Assembly: GCA_964345395.1 (NCBI GenBank)
Contig: CAYFRA010000033.1
Coordinates: forward strand, 1 to 19,744
Reading direction: 5' to 3'
Length of the DNA: 19,744 bases
Source: UPXZ01 sp964345395
GTDB lineage: Bacteria; Bacteroidota; Bacteroidia; Bacteroidales; Paludibacteraceae
Of the stretch, positions 1 through 6,870 are shown one piece after another. The notes beneath the pieces were generated by a model that worked only from the letters and a program-made list of their open reading frames with translations, was not told the origin of the DNA and did no database searches. Made by a program: the position numbers and the translations under genes. Positions within the stretch are counted from its first letter, which is position 1; each line of letters begins with the position of its first letter.

Positions 1-547
1 CAATCTCTTTGCCCAGACGTGTAGGAGAAGCGGGCTGGCCATGTGTTTTAGCCAACATAGAAACCTCTTTCCACTCCTCTGCTTTTGCCCGCATCGAAGC
101 AAGCAAGTTCTCCATTTCAGGATAATATTCTCTATCTAAAGCATCTTTGATTGACATTGGCACAGCAGTATTGTTGATGTCTTGTGAGGTCAATCCAAAA
201 TGAATAAACTCTTTAAACTCCTCCAAACCAAGCTGATCAAACTTCTCTTTCAGTAAATATTCAACAGCTTTTACATCATGATTGGTGGTTGCTTCAATCT
301 CTTTTACTCGCACTGCTTCAATTTCAGAAAAACTGCGATAAATCTCTCTTAGATTTTCAAATTTATCTTTGGGAAAATCAGTCAATTGAGGCAAGGGAAT
401 TTCACACAATGCAATAAAATACTCAATTTCAACCAAAACCCTGTATTTTATCAAAGCAAATTCAGAAAAATAGTGGGTGTAAACATCAGTTCTGGCAGCA
501 TATCGACCATCAACCGGGCTGACTGCATAGAGAGGGGTAAGTTGCAT
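1..547 (-). CDS. purB: Adenylosuccinate lyase, N-terminal part (cut by window edge)
   Basis: Adenylosuccinate lyase removes fumarate from SAICAR and from adenylosuccinate in cytosolic purine synthesis. Reading back from ATG at 545-547, 182 codons are open to the edge of the window, so the C-terminal half, including the flexible catalytic serine loop, lies outside. Visible signatures match the E. coli-type PurB closely: SPVDGRY at residues 10-16, TTNHDVKAVEY at 88-97 with a conserved His90, HFGLTSQDINN at 116-126, and KTHGQPASPT at 167-176 carrying the conserved histidine His169. The gene diverges from psd. A TACCTTTG element lies 47 bp upstream of the start. No disruption is seen in the visible part. 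The family call is firm; only the truncation limits it. Confidence 0.95.
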   Translation of the reverse strand, partial: MQLTPLYAVSPVDGRYAARTDVYTHYFSEFALIKYRVLVEIEYFIALCEIPLPQLTDFPKDKFENLREIYRSFSEIEAVRVKEIEATTNHDVKAVEYLLKEKFDQLGLEEFKEFIHFGLTSQDINNTAVPMSIKDALDREYYPEMENLLASMRAKAEEWKEVSMLAKTHGQPASPTRLGKEI

Positions 548-593
548 AATTTATGAAGTTTTATATCGATTTTATGAAATGAAATTCAAAGTA

Positions 594-625
594 CAAAGGT
601 AATACATTTTAAGAAAATGAGAAAT
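594..625 (-). promoter_or_regulatory. purB: Putative Bacteroidota promoter for purB
   Basis: On the minus strand TACCTTTG (594-601) fits the TAnnTTTG -7 element of Bacteroides-type sigma factors. The -33 position is weak: TTTC at 621-624, 19 nt away. A start point near 587 would leave a leader of about 40 nt before purB. Inferred from consensus only. Confidence 0.5.
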
Positions 626-637
626 AAAGTACTTATA

Positions 638-669
638 GTTGTAGCTATAAATTTATTTCAGTATTTTTG
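638..669 (+). promoter_or_regulatory. Putative promoter for the psd operon
   Basis: GTTG at 638-641 and TATTTTTG at 662-669 are separated by 20 nt, which fits the Bacteroides -33/-7 pattern (TTTG or TTG, N19-21, TAnnTTTG). The start point would be near 676, giving a leader of about 80 nt before psd at 756. The element lies within 75 bp of the divergent purB promoter. Inferred from consensus. Confidence 0.5.
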
Positions 670-755
670 TTAATAATTTCATATAGTTATTTTCCTTCAT
701 TCAATTTTGAAAAGATAAATAGTATAAATCATTTTACAATTAGAGATAAAGAGCT

Positions 756-1430
756 ATGAGGTATATTAAAATACACAAAGAAGGGAAATGGATCATAGGA
801 TTCACACTGATGTTGTTGTTTATAATCAACATGATTGTTTACCTACAATTTCCTCGACCTATATTGGCAGTCAATGTTATTATTTCTGCTTTTCTTTTTG
901 TTTTTGTGATGTTCTTTTTTCGCAATCCAAGTCGAGTTGTCGAAATAGACGACCCCAATCTGATTGTAGCTCCCGCTGACGGCACCATTGTTGTGGTTGA
1001 GCCAACAGAAGAGCATGAGTATTTTGGTGACGAACGTATCCAGATATCTATTTTTATGTCTATTTTCAGTGTGCATGCCAACTGGGTGCCAATTGGTGGT
1101 AAAGTGATTAAAGCGCTGCATCATGATGGCAATCATCGAATGGCATATTCACCAAAAGCAAGCATCGACAACGAGCGTTCTACCATTGTGATAGAGACAA
1201 ACACAGCCTCTAAAACCCATATATTAATGCGACAGATAGCTGGTGCTTTGGCTCGTCGCATTGTTACTTATGCCCACGAAGGTAAATCTTATCATCTCAA
1301 TGAGCAGATTGGTTTTATCAAATTCGGCTCGCGAGTTGATCTATTCTTACCTAAAAATGCGGATATCTTTGTAACAATTGGCGAATCGACCACTGGCAAC
1401 GAAACCATTATTGCACGATTAAACGATTAG
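756..1430 (+). CDS. psd: Phosphatidylserine decarboxylase proenzyme (Psd-A type)
   Basis: This enzyme converts phosphatidylserine to phosphatidylethanolamine at the inner membrane. At 224 aa it has the length of the short Psd-A subfamily. Residues 12-31 and 36-55 form two hydrophobic N-terminal segments, probably a membrane hairpin. APADG at 72-76 supplies the conserved Asp75 and SVHANW at 105-110 the conserved His107, both expected for self-cleavage. FGSR at 190-193 is the processing site: cleavage between Gly191 and Ser192 would give the pyruvoyl group on the small alpha chain. It is the first gene of a + strand set with the MazG-like gene 3 nt downstream and deoC after it. The phosphatidylserine synthase gene (pssA), which often follows psd in this phylum, is not in the window. 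No clear ribosome binding site is visible, as is usual for the phylum. Confidence 0.93.
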   Translation: MRYIKIHKEGKWIIGFTLMLLFIINMIVYLQFPRPILAVNVIISAFLFVFVMFFFRNPSRVVEIDDPNLIVAPADGTIVVVEPTEEHEYFGDERIQISIFMSIFSVHANWVPIGGKVIKALHHDGNHRMAYSPKASIDNERSTIVIETNTASKTHILMRQIAGALARRIVTYAHEGKSYHLNEQIGFIKFGSRVDLFLPKNADIFVTIGESTTGNETIIARLND

Positions 1431-1433
1431 AAT

Positions 1434-1760
1434 ATGACTTTGGCAGAGGCACAAAAACAGGTTGATGAATGGATACGCAGTTATGGAGTTCGCTACTTTA
1501 GTGAATTGACAAATATGGCAATCCTTACCGAGGAGGTTGGTGAGCTGGCTCGTATAATAGCGCGAAAATATGGTGACCAATCATTCAAAAAGAGTGATGA
1601 AAATTTTGATTTAGCTGATGAAATGGCTGATGTTTTGTGGGTTTTGATAAGTCTTGCCAATCAAACTGGAGTGAACCTGACAGATGCTTTTGAGAAGAAT
1701 ATAATTAAAAAAACAGAGCGTGATCAAACACGTCATAAAGAGAATCCTAAACTAAAATAA
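1434..1760 (+). CDS. MazG-like nucleotide pyrophosphohydrolase
   Basis: A 108-aa single-domain protein of the all-alpha NTP pyrophosphohydrolase superfamily (MazG/dUTPase-2 type), expected to hydrolyse a nucleoside triphosphate to the monophosphate and pyrophosphate. The Mg-binding signature is seen as EEVGE at residues 33-37 and EMAD at 63-66 (Glu33, Glu34, Glu37, Glu63, Asp66). The protein is much shorter than the two-domain E. coli MazG and resembles small house-cleaning homologues. The C-terminal tail from about residue 88 is rich in Lys and Arg. The start lies 3 nt after the psd stop and the stop 21 nt before deoC, so co-transcription is likely. The substrate cannot be told from sequence; modified or non-canonical dNTPs are a reasonable guess given deoC next door. 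Confidence 0.85.
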   Translation: MTLAEAQKQVDEWIRSYGVRYFSELTNMAILTEEVGELARIIARKYGDQSFKKSDENFDLADEMADVLWVLISLANQTGVNLTDAFEKNIIKKTERDQTRHKENPKLK

Positions 1761-1781
1761 ACTTTTAAAGTAGAAGAATAT

Positions 1782-2669
1782 ATGAGCGAAAATAAATTTT
1801 TAGACCTATTCAACGCATACCAATGCGACAATTGGAGTGAAGAGCAAGTGGCAAAAGGTGTAGCTGAAATAATCGAGAAGCACTTTGACGAAAATAACAC
1901 AATTGATGTTTATAAAAAATGCTTTAGTTTCATCGACCTCACCACCCTCAAAGAGACTGACAACGAGACCAATGTAAGCACAATGGTTCAAAAAGTAAAT
2001 GGTTTTGAAGAGCACTTCCCAAACATGCCGCAAGTGGGAGCTATCTGTGTTTTTCCATCCATGGTTTCTACTGTTAAATCTACTTTGACAGAATCATTGG
2101 GGATTGCCTCTGTTGCTGCAGGATTTCCAGCATCACAAACATTTATTGAAATAAAAATTGCCGAAACCTCGATGTGTGTATTGGAAGGTGCCAGTGAGAT
2201 AGATGTTGTTATTTCTGTTGGAAAATTTTTGGAAGGGAGATACGAAGAGGTGTACGAGGAGCTTACCGAAATTAAATCTGCTTGCCAGCGTGCTCACTTG
2301 AAAACCATATTGGAAACGGGAGCATTGCAAACTGCATCTGCTATTCGCAAAGCTTCAATTTTAGCTATGCAAGCAGGTTCTGATTTTATCAAAACTTCAA
2401 CAGGTAAAATACCAGTGGCCGCTACCTTAGAGGCAACTTACATTATGTGTCACGCCATCAAAGATTGGTATGATAAAACTGGCGTAAAAGTGGGTTACAA
2501 GCCAGCTGGTGGTATTGCTACTACTGAAGATGCAGTTAAACATTATACCTTAGTAAAAAATATTTTAGGCGAAGAGTGGCTCAACAATAGTTATTTTAGA
2601 ATTGGAGCAAGCAGCTTAGCCAATAAACTTTTAAGCTCTATTGAAGGTAAGGAAGTTGCTTATTTTTAA
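1782..2669 (+). CDS. deoC: Deoxyribose-phosphate aldolase
   Basis: DeoC splits 2-deoxyribose-5-phosphate into acetaldehyde and glyceraldehyde-3-phosphate during deoxynucleoside catabolism in the cytosol. The 295-aa protein is a class I aldolase of TIM-barrel type. DFIKTSTGK at residues 201-209 carries the Schiff-base Lys204 (equivalent to E. coli Lys167). GYKPAGGIAT at 238-247 carries the second catalytic Lys240 (E. coli Lys201). EIDVVISVG at 139-147 supplies Asp141 (E. coli Asp102). It is about 35 residues longer than E. coli DeoC, mostly at the N-terminus before residue 50, which is common in Bacteroidota homologues. It is the last gene before a strong hairpin, so it probably ends the psd operon. 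No deoA, deoB or deoD lies in the window. Confidence 0.95.
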   Translation: MSENKFLDLFNAYQCDNWSEEQVAKGVAEIIEKHFDENNTIDVYKKCFSFIDLTTLKETDNETNVSTMVQKVNGFEEHFPNMPQVGAICVFPSMVSTVKSTLTESLGIASVAAGFPASQTFIEIKIAETSMCVLEGASEIDVVISVGKFLEGRYEEVYEELTEIKSACQRAHLKTILETGALQTASAIRKASILAMQAGSDFIKTSTGKIPVAATLEATYIMCHAIKDWYDKTGVKVGYKPAGGIATTEDAVKHYTLVKNILGEEWLNNSYFRIGASSLANKLLSSIEGKEVAYF

Positions 2670-2688
2670 GAAATAGAGAAATCAAATT

Positions 2689-2725
2689 AAAAAGCTGAAC
2701 TAATTTCGATTAAGTTCAGCTTTTT
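2689..2725. terminator. Bidirectional terminator between deoC and hutI
   Basis: A perfect 13-bp inverted repeat, AAAAAGCTGAACT at 2689-2701 and its complement at 2713-2725, encloses an 11-nt loop. On the + strand it ends in a run of T; the A-run at the other end gives a U-run on the minus strand. It starts 20 bp after the deoC stop and ends 9 bp before the hutI stop, so it can serve both convergent transcripts. Confidence 0.88.
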
Positions 2726-2733
2726 TGTTTTGT

Positions 2734-3951
2734 TTAGCTTATGGTCAAGCTTGCCTGCATTTGTCCTTGCCTATACAGTATTTCTCTAAAATTATCTGTT
2801 GGGAAAATTGCAAAATTAGCTTTCATTCCTTTTTTCAACACACCAATGTCACTTCTATTTAGAGCTTTTGCTGCTCGCACTGTCATTGCAGCCCAAGTTT
2901 CAGCCATTGACAATTTTTCTGTAGTGCCCAATACCGCAGCTTGAACCAACAAATTGCCCATAGGCGCACTTCCCGGATTCCAATCGGTGGCTATGGCTAA
3001 ACTACAACCTGCATCCAATAGTTTTCGTGCTGGTGTGTATGGCTCTCCAAGTCCAATAGAGGCACCTGGCAGTGCTACTGCTACCGTGTTTCCATTTGAT
3101 AAAATCTCAATCTCTTTTTCATCAGCATACTCCAAATGGTCGATTGACAAAGCATCAGTTTCAACCGCCAAAGCAGCTACATTGTTAGAAAACTGATCGC
3201 CGTGGATGGTAATTTCAAAACCCATCTCTTTGGCTTTGAACAAATAGTATTGAGAATCTTCGACCGAAAATGCTGATTTTTCTGTAAAAATATCAACACG
3301 TTTTGCCAATCCCTCTTCTTTTACTTTGGGCAAAAGATTTTCAATAATATATTGCAAATACTCCCTATTCGTGCCTTCAAAATCACGTGGCTTCATATGG
3401 GCAGCCAAACAAGTAGGAACAAGCTCGGCAGCGGTGTGTTTATTTGCCTCTTTAATTGCTCGAAGCATTTTCAACTCATCCTCAACCGTCAAACCATAGC
3501 CACTTTTTACTTCTATTGTGGTGATCCCTTGTTCGTACAAGGCATTTGCATGCTCAATAGTTCGTTGGGTTAAATCTTCTAAACTTGCTTTTCGCGTATT
3601 GAGCACCGTACTCCAAATCCCACCGCCCGCTTCTGCAATTTCCAAATAGCTTTTTCCATTGAGTCGCATGGCATAATCATTGGCACGTGTGCCTGCCCAG
3701 CAAATATGCGTATGCACATCTATTAAACCCGGAAAACAGACACTTGATTGATTGATTATCTCCAAGTGTGCATTAGGATTATTTGCTTTTAGTGTTTCAT
3801 AATCACCCACATCTTCAATTAATCCGTCTTGACAAAGGATACCCCCGTCACTAATAATTTCTAACTGCTCATCGCTCAAACTTCCACGCAATGGCAGTTT
3901 ATCCATTGTAAGAATCTGTGAAAAAGGACCTATCAGTTTTAGTTTTTTCAT
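2734..3951 (-). CDS. hutI: Imidazolonepropionase
   Basis: HutI hydrolyses 4-imidazolone-5-propanoate to N-formimino-L-glutamate, the third step of histidine breakdown. The 405-aa protein has normal family length and is a metal-dependent amidohydrolase. DVHTHICWAGTRAN at 78-91 holds the metal ligands His80 and His82, ITIHGDQFSN at 247-256 holds His250, and ATDWNPGSAP at 321-330 holds Asp323; all four ligands are present. SGYGLTVEDELKML at 150-163 and DHLEYA at 271-276 are also typical. It starts 13 nt after the end of a frameshifted membrane-protein gene and is separated from hutU by more than 1 kb. It is therefore probably transcribed with the membrane-protein pair from the promoter near 5010-5041 rather than directly with hutHU. 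The shared hairpin at 2689-2725 ends the transcript. Confidence 0.96.
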   Translation of the reverse strand: MKKLKLIGPFSQILTMDKLPLRGSLSDEQLEIISDGGILCQDGLIEDVGDYETLKANNPNAHLEIINQSSVCFPGLIDVHTHICWAGTRANDYAMRLNGKSYLEIAEAGGGIWSTVLNTRKASLEDLTQRTIEHANALYEQGITTIEVKSGYGLTVEDELKMLRAIKEANKHTAAELVPTCLAAHMKPRDFEGTNREYLQYIIENLLPKVKEEGLAKRVDIFTEKSAFSVEDSQYYLFKAKEMGFEITIHGDQFSNNVAALAVETDALSIDHLEYADEKEIEILSNGNTVAVALPGASIGLGEPYTPARKLLDAGCSLAIATDWNPGSAPMGNLLVQAAVLGTTEKLSMAETWAAMTVRAAKALNRSDIGVLKKGMKANFAIFPTDNFREILYRQGQMQASLTIS

Positions 3952-3964
3952 ATTATATTTTTTA

Positions 3965-4422
3965 TTATTTTATATCAACCTCAATCTGCTTCTCTTCTGA
4001 CATTTTTAGAATAAAATCTTTGAATTCTTGTTTATCACTATAATTAATAAATGATAAATCGATGGTTTCTTTCAATTTATTCTTGAATAAAACATTCAGT
4101 TTATTTAAGCCAAAACTAAGTTTATCAACTTCTCTCCACTCAACAGCTTGTTCTTTCTTGTTGATATTTGCTTTGACTTTTATTTGGTCAGAATTGACAA
4201 CAATATATGCTTTCCCGACATTATCAACAACAGCCTCTATGATGTTGATAAGCCCATATCCAAAAAAGAAAACTACTATAAAACATCAAAGGTATCAAGG
4301 GTTTTGATTGTGATTTTACGAGCTATGGCTATAGCTAACATAAGTAATCCTATTAAGCCTTTGAAAATCAGCGAAAACTTTCTATCCTTCTTGCTTTTAA
4401 ACAAATTAATATTGAGTTGCAT
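3965..4422 (-). pseudogene. Frameshifted small two-TM membrane protein, paralogue of the upstream gene
   Basis: From ATG at 4420-4422 the frame is open for 48 codons and stops at TAG (4276-4278). From 4285 the -1 frame is open down to TAA at 3965-3967. The two pieces join at a TTTT run (4280-4283); one added T would give a continuous protein of 152 aa. The joined product has a short charged N-terminus, a first hydrophobic helix (GLIGLLMLAIAIA, residues 22-34), a second just after the junction (FIVVFFFGYGLINII), and a soluble C-terminal part. That part aligns without gaps over 81 residues with the 154-aa protein just upstream, with about 24 identities by eye, for example GKAY..NS.QI against GNAY..NS.QI and KE..V.W. 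It could be a real decay event or a sequencing error at a homopolymer. The downstream piece has no plausible start of its own. Function is unknown; the fold may be a bacterial PH-like domain on a membrane anchor. Confidence 0.82.
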
Positions 4423-4501
4423 ATTCTTGTTCTGGATTGTAGTTCTATTTTAGAAAGTGACTTTACGATAAAATAAAACAAACTTAATTTATAAGCCTAC
4501 A

Positions 4502-4966
4502 CTATTTGTCAGTTTGAATAGATTTCTCTTTAGCCATAGAATAGACAAAATTTTCTAATTCGTCGATCACAGCATCACTTGCTTTGGATAAATCCAATCG
4601 CATAACATAATTATCAGAAGTTATCAATTCTAAACTTGAGAATTTGGTGCGAACCATCACAATTTTATCCCAGTTTACATACTTCTCTTTTTTATAAATA
4701 TAAGGCTTGTATATAATTTGTTCGGAATTAATCGTTGCATAGGCGTTGCCAAAAAGATATACCGATGAGTAAATCACAAATCCCAAGCCTAAACCTATTG
4801 GCATAATAATAGACCATGGGGTGGCAATTCCTGTTTTTTGTTGCCCATAAAGCATAACAATTCCTAAGAAAAGAAGCAATATACCTGTAATTTCAGCCAG
4901 CAAATAGGTTGACTTTTTCTGATTTTTTTCTAATAAATAAAAATTATATTCTTTTGGATTATTCAT
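4502..4966 (-). CDS. Small two-TM membrane protein of unknown function
   Basis: A 154-aa protein I cannot assign to a named family. It has a polar N-terminus (1-20), two membrane helices at about residues 22-41 and 50-73, and a soluble C-terminal domain of about 80 residues starting at GNAYATINSEQI. That domain looks like alternating short beta strands followed by a C-terminal helix, a pattern compatible with small membrane-anchored PH-like (bPH) proteins, but this is a guess. It is paralogous to the broken gene directly downstream. Both sit between hutU and hutI, an unusual place for such proteins. A hairpin terminator upstream (5064-5095) and a good promoter (5010-5041) suggest transcription independent of hutHU and together with hutI. 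Nothing in the sequence links it to histidine use. Confidence 0.75.
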   Translation of the reverse strand: MNNPKEYNFYLLEKNQKKSTYLLAEITGILLLFLGIVMLYGQQKTGIATPWSIIMPIGLGLGFVIYSSVYLFGNAYATINSEQIIYKPYIYKKEKYVNWDKIVMVRTKFSSLELITSDNYVMRLDLSKASDAVIDELENFVYSMAKEKSIQTDK

Positions 4967-5009
4967 AATCTTACGTTTTTAAATGAAATGTTTATTATCG
5001 TTCAATAAA

Positions 5010-5041
5010 CAAAAATAAAAACAAGAAATAGAATAGGCAAA
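5010..5041 (-). promoter_or_regulatory. Putative promoter for the membrane-protein pair and hutI
   Basis: On the minus strand TTTG (5038-5041), a 20-nt spacer and TATTTTTG (5010-5017) match the Bacteroides consensus in both elements and in spacing. The transcript would begin near 5003 and reach the ATG at 4966 after about 37 nt. It lies just downstream of the hairpin that follows hutU, which supports a new transcript here. Confidence 0.65.
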
Positions 5042-5063
5042 GAATATTTTCACTTTTTTAAAA

Positions 5064-5095
5064 ACAATGCAGTTCTTTCAAAAAAACTGCATTGT
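5064..5095 (-). terminator. Terminator after hutU
   Basis: An 11-bp perfect inverted repeat, ACAATGCAGTT at 5064-5074 and AACTGCATTGT at 5085-5095, has a 10-nt loop. On the minus strand the stem is followed by five T residues. It starts 16 bp past the hutU stop codon and would end a hutH-hutU transcript. Confidence 0.85.
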
Positions 5096-5111
5096 AAAAT
5101 AGTTTGAAGTT

Positions 5112-6770
5112 TTATAACAGAGGTAAGTGTTTTTTAGCCTCATCGTAACCCGCATCAGCATGGCGATAAACTCCCATAGCAGGGTCGTTAAATAGCACGC
5201 GGCGCAGATTAGCTTCAGCGGTTTCGCTTCCATCAGCCACAACAACCATACCCGCATGTTGTGAGTATCCTATACCTACTCCGCCTCCGTGATGAAAAGA
5301 GACCCACGTTGCACCACCAGCTGTGTTGGACATTAAATTGAGCAACGCCCAGTCAGAAACAGCATCAGAACCATCTTTCATGCCTTCTGTTTCGCGATTT
5401 GGCGATGCCACCGAGCCACAATCCAAATGGTCACGCCCAATTACGATTGGAGCTTTTACTTTACCCTCTTTTACCAATTGATTGAAAAGCAAACCAGCTT
5501 TTTCTCTCTCGCCCATTCCCAACCAGCAAATACGACTTGGCAAGCCTTGAAACGCTACCTTCTCTTTTGCCTCTGTGAGCCAATGAATCATATGTTTGTT
5601 TTCAGGAAACAGCTCCATCAAAGCCCGATCTGTAGTGTAAATATCTTCGGGATCTCCCGATAAGGCTACCCAGCGGAAAGGACCTTTGCCATCACAGAAT
5701 TGTGGACGAATAAATTTGGGTACAAAGCCATCAAAACCAAAGGCGTTTTCGCAACCACCTTGTCGAGCAAACTCTCGAATATTATTGCCATAATCAAAAG
5801 TGATAGCACCTTTATCCTGCATTTCCAACATCAATTTGACATGACGTGCCATTGAATTTATCGATTGTTTTTGATAAGATTCTGGGTTAGTTTTGCGTAG
5901 TTGAAGAGCTGCTTCCAAGCTCATTCCATGAGGTACATATCCGTGAAGTGGATCGTGAGCTGAAGTTTGGTCGGTTAATAGATCAGGTATCAGGCCATCT
6001 TTCAATAATTTCTCAAGCATATCTCCAGCATCGCTCACCAAACCAATAGAAGTAGCTTCACCTTTTTCTATCGCCTCTTTCAACCAAGCAACAGCCTCAT
6101 CGTAATCATAAGTCATTTTGTCAATGTATTTGGTCTCAAGGCGTTTTTTGATACGTTCCGGATCAATATCAGCTCCTAAAAATGCTGCACCCGCAAGCGT
6201 TGCTGCCAAAGGTTGAGCACCACCCATCCCGCCTAATCCGGCGGTACAAACCCATTTATGCTTTAAACTTCCATCAAAATGTCGTTTACCAGCTTCTACA
6301 AAAGTTTCGTATGTACCTTGTAAAATACCTTGCGAGCCGATATAAATCCAACTGCCAGCAGTCATTTGTCCATACATCATCAATCCTCGCTCTTTCAACT
6401 CCTCAAAATGCTCCCAAGTAGCCCAAGCAGGTACTAAATTGCTATTTGCTATCAAAACACGAGGTGCTTGAGGATGTGTTCGTACAACTCCAACAGGCTT
6501 ACCAGATTGAACAAGTAGTGAATGGTCTTCGTCTAATTCCAATAAGATACGTATGATTTCTCTTAAAGACTCTACGTTGCGAGCCGCTTGACCCGTACCG
6601 CCATAAACAATCAAGTTAGCTGGATCTTCAGCCACCTCTTTGTCTAAATTATTCAACAACATCCTCAAAGGTGCCTCTGTTTGCCAAGATTTGGCATGCA
6701 ATTGACTACCACGTGGCGCCTCATAATGTGGATGCGCAGCATACTTCTCCAAAAATTCAGTGTAATTCAT
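5112..6770 (-). CDS. hutU: Urocanate hydratase
   Basis: Urocanase adds water to urocanate to form 4-imidazolone-5-propanoate, using tightly bound NAD+ as an electrophile; it is the second step of histidine degradation. The 552-aa length is normal for the family. Visible signatures include YGGTGQAARN at 56-65, the glycine-rich GLGGMGGAQP at 178-187 of the NAD-binding region, QFCDGKGPFRWVALSGDP at 357-374, and GLPSRICWLGMGER at 409-422, whose Cys415 corresponds to the conserved active-site cysteine (Cys410 in Pseudomonas putida). It starts 100 nt after the hutH stop on the same strand with no hairpin between them, so the two are probably co-transcribed. A clear hairpin follows the gene. No sign of damage. 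Confidence 0.97.
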   Translation of the reverse strand: MNYTEFLEKYAAHPHYEAPRGSQLHAKSWQTEAPLRMLLNNLDKEVAEDPANLIVYGGTGQAARNVESLREIIRILLELDEDHSLLVQSGKPVGVVRTHPQAPRVLIANSNLVPAWATWEHFEELKERGLMMYGQMTAGSWIYIGSQGILQGTYETFVEAGKRHFDGSLKHKWVCTAGLGGMGGAQPLAATLAGAAFLGADIDPERIKKRLETKYIDKMTYDYDEAVAWLKEAIEKGEATSIGLVSDAGDMLEKLLKDGLIPDLLTDQTSAHDPLHGYVPHGMSLEAALQLRKTNPESYQKQSINSMARHVKLMLEMQDKGAITFDYGNNIREFARQGGCENAFGFDGFVPKFIRPQFCDGKGPFRWVALSGDPEDIYTTDRALMELFPENKHMIHWLTEAKEKVAFQGLPSRICWLGMGEREKAGLLFNQLVKEGKVKAPIVIGRDHLDCGSVASPNRETEGMKDGSDAVSDWALLNLMSNTAGGATWVSFHHGGGVGIGYSQHAGMVVVADGSETAEANLRRVLFNDPAMGVYRHADAGYDEAKKHLPLL

Positions 6771-6870
6771 ATTATATTGTTTTATAAAGTTTATTCTATT
6801 TGTAATTCATTTTTACTCAACTTATGTTTATCAAATCGATATTTTGCTGAAACTCTTTAACTTAAAAAAT

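Noticed and set aside
4276..4290. Programmed -1 frameshift joining the two halves of the small membrane protein
   Set aside because: The zero-frame codons at the junction (GAT GTT TTA) do not form an X XXY YYZ slippery heptamer, and I saw no stable hairpin just downstream. A missing base in a T-run is simpler.
4062..4453. Open frames on the + strand (81 and 101 codons)
   Set aside because: They lie antisense to the frameshifted membrane-protein gene, whose minus-strand frames align with the intact neighbour.
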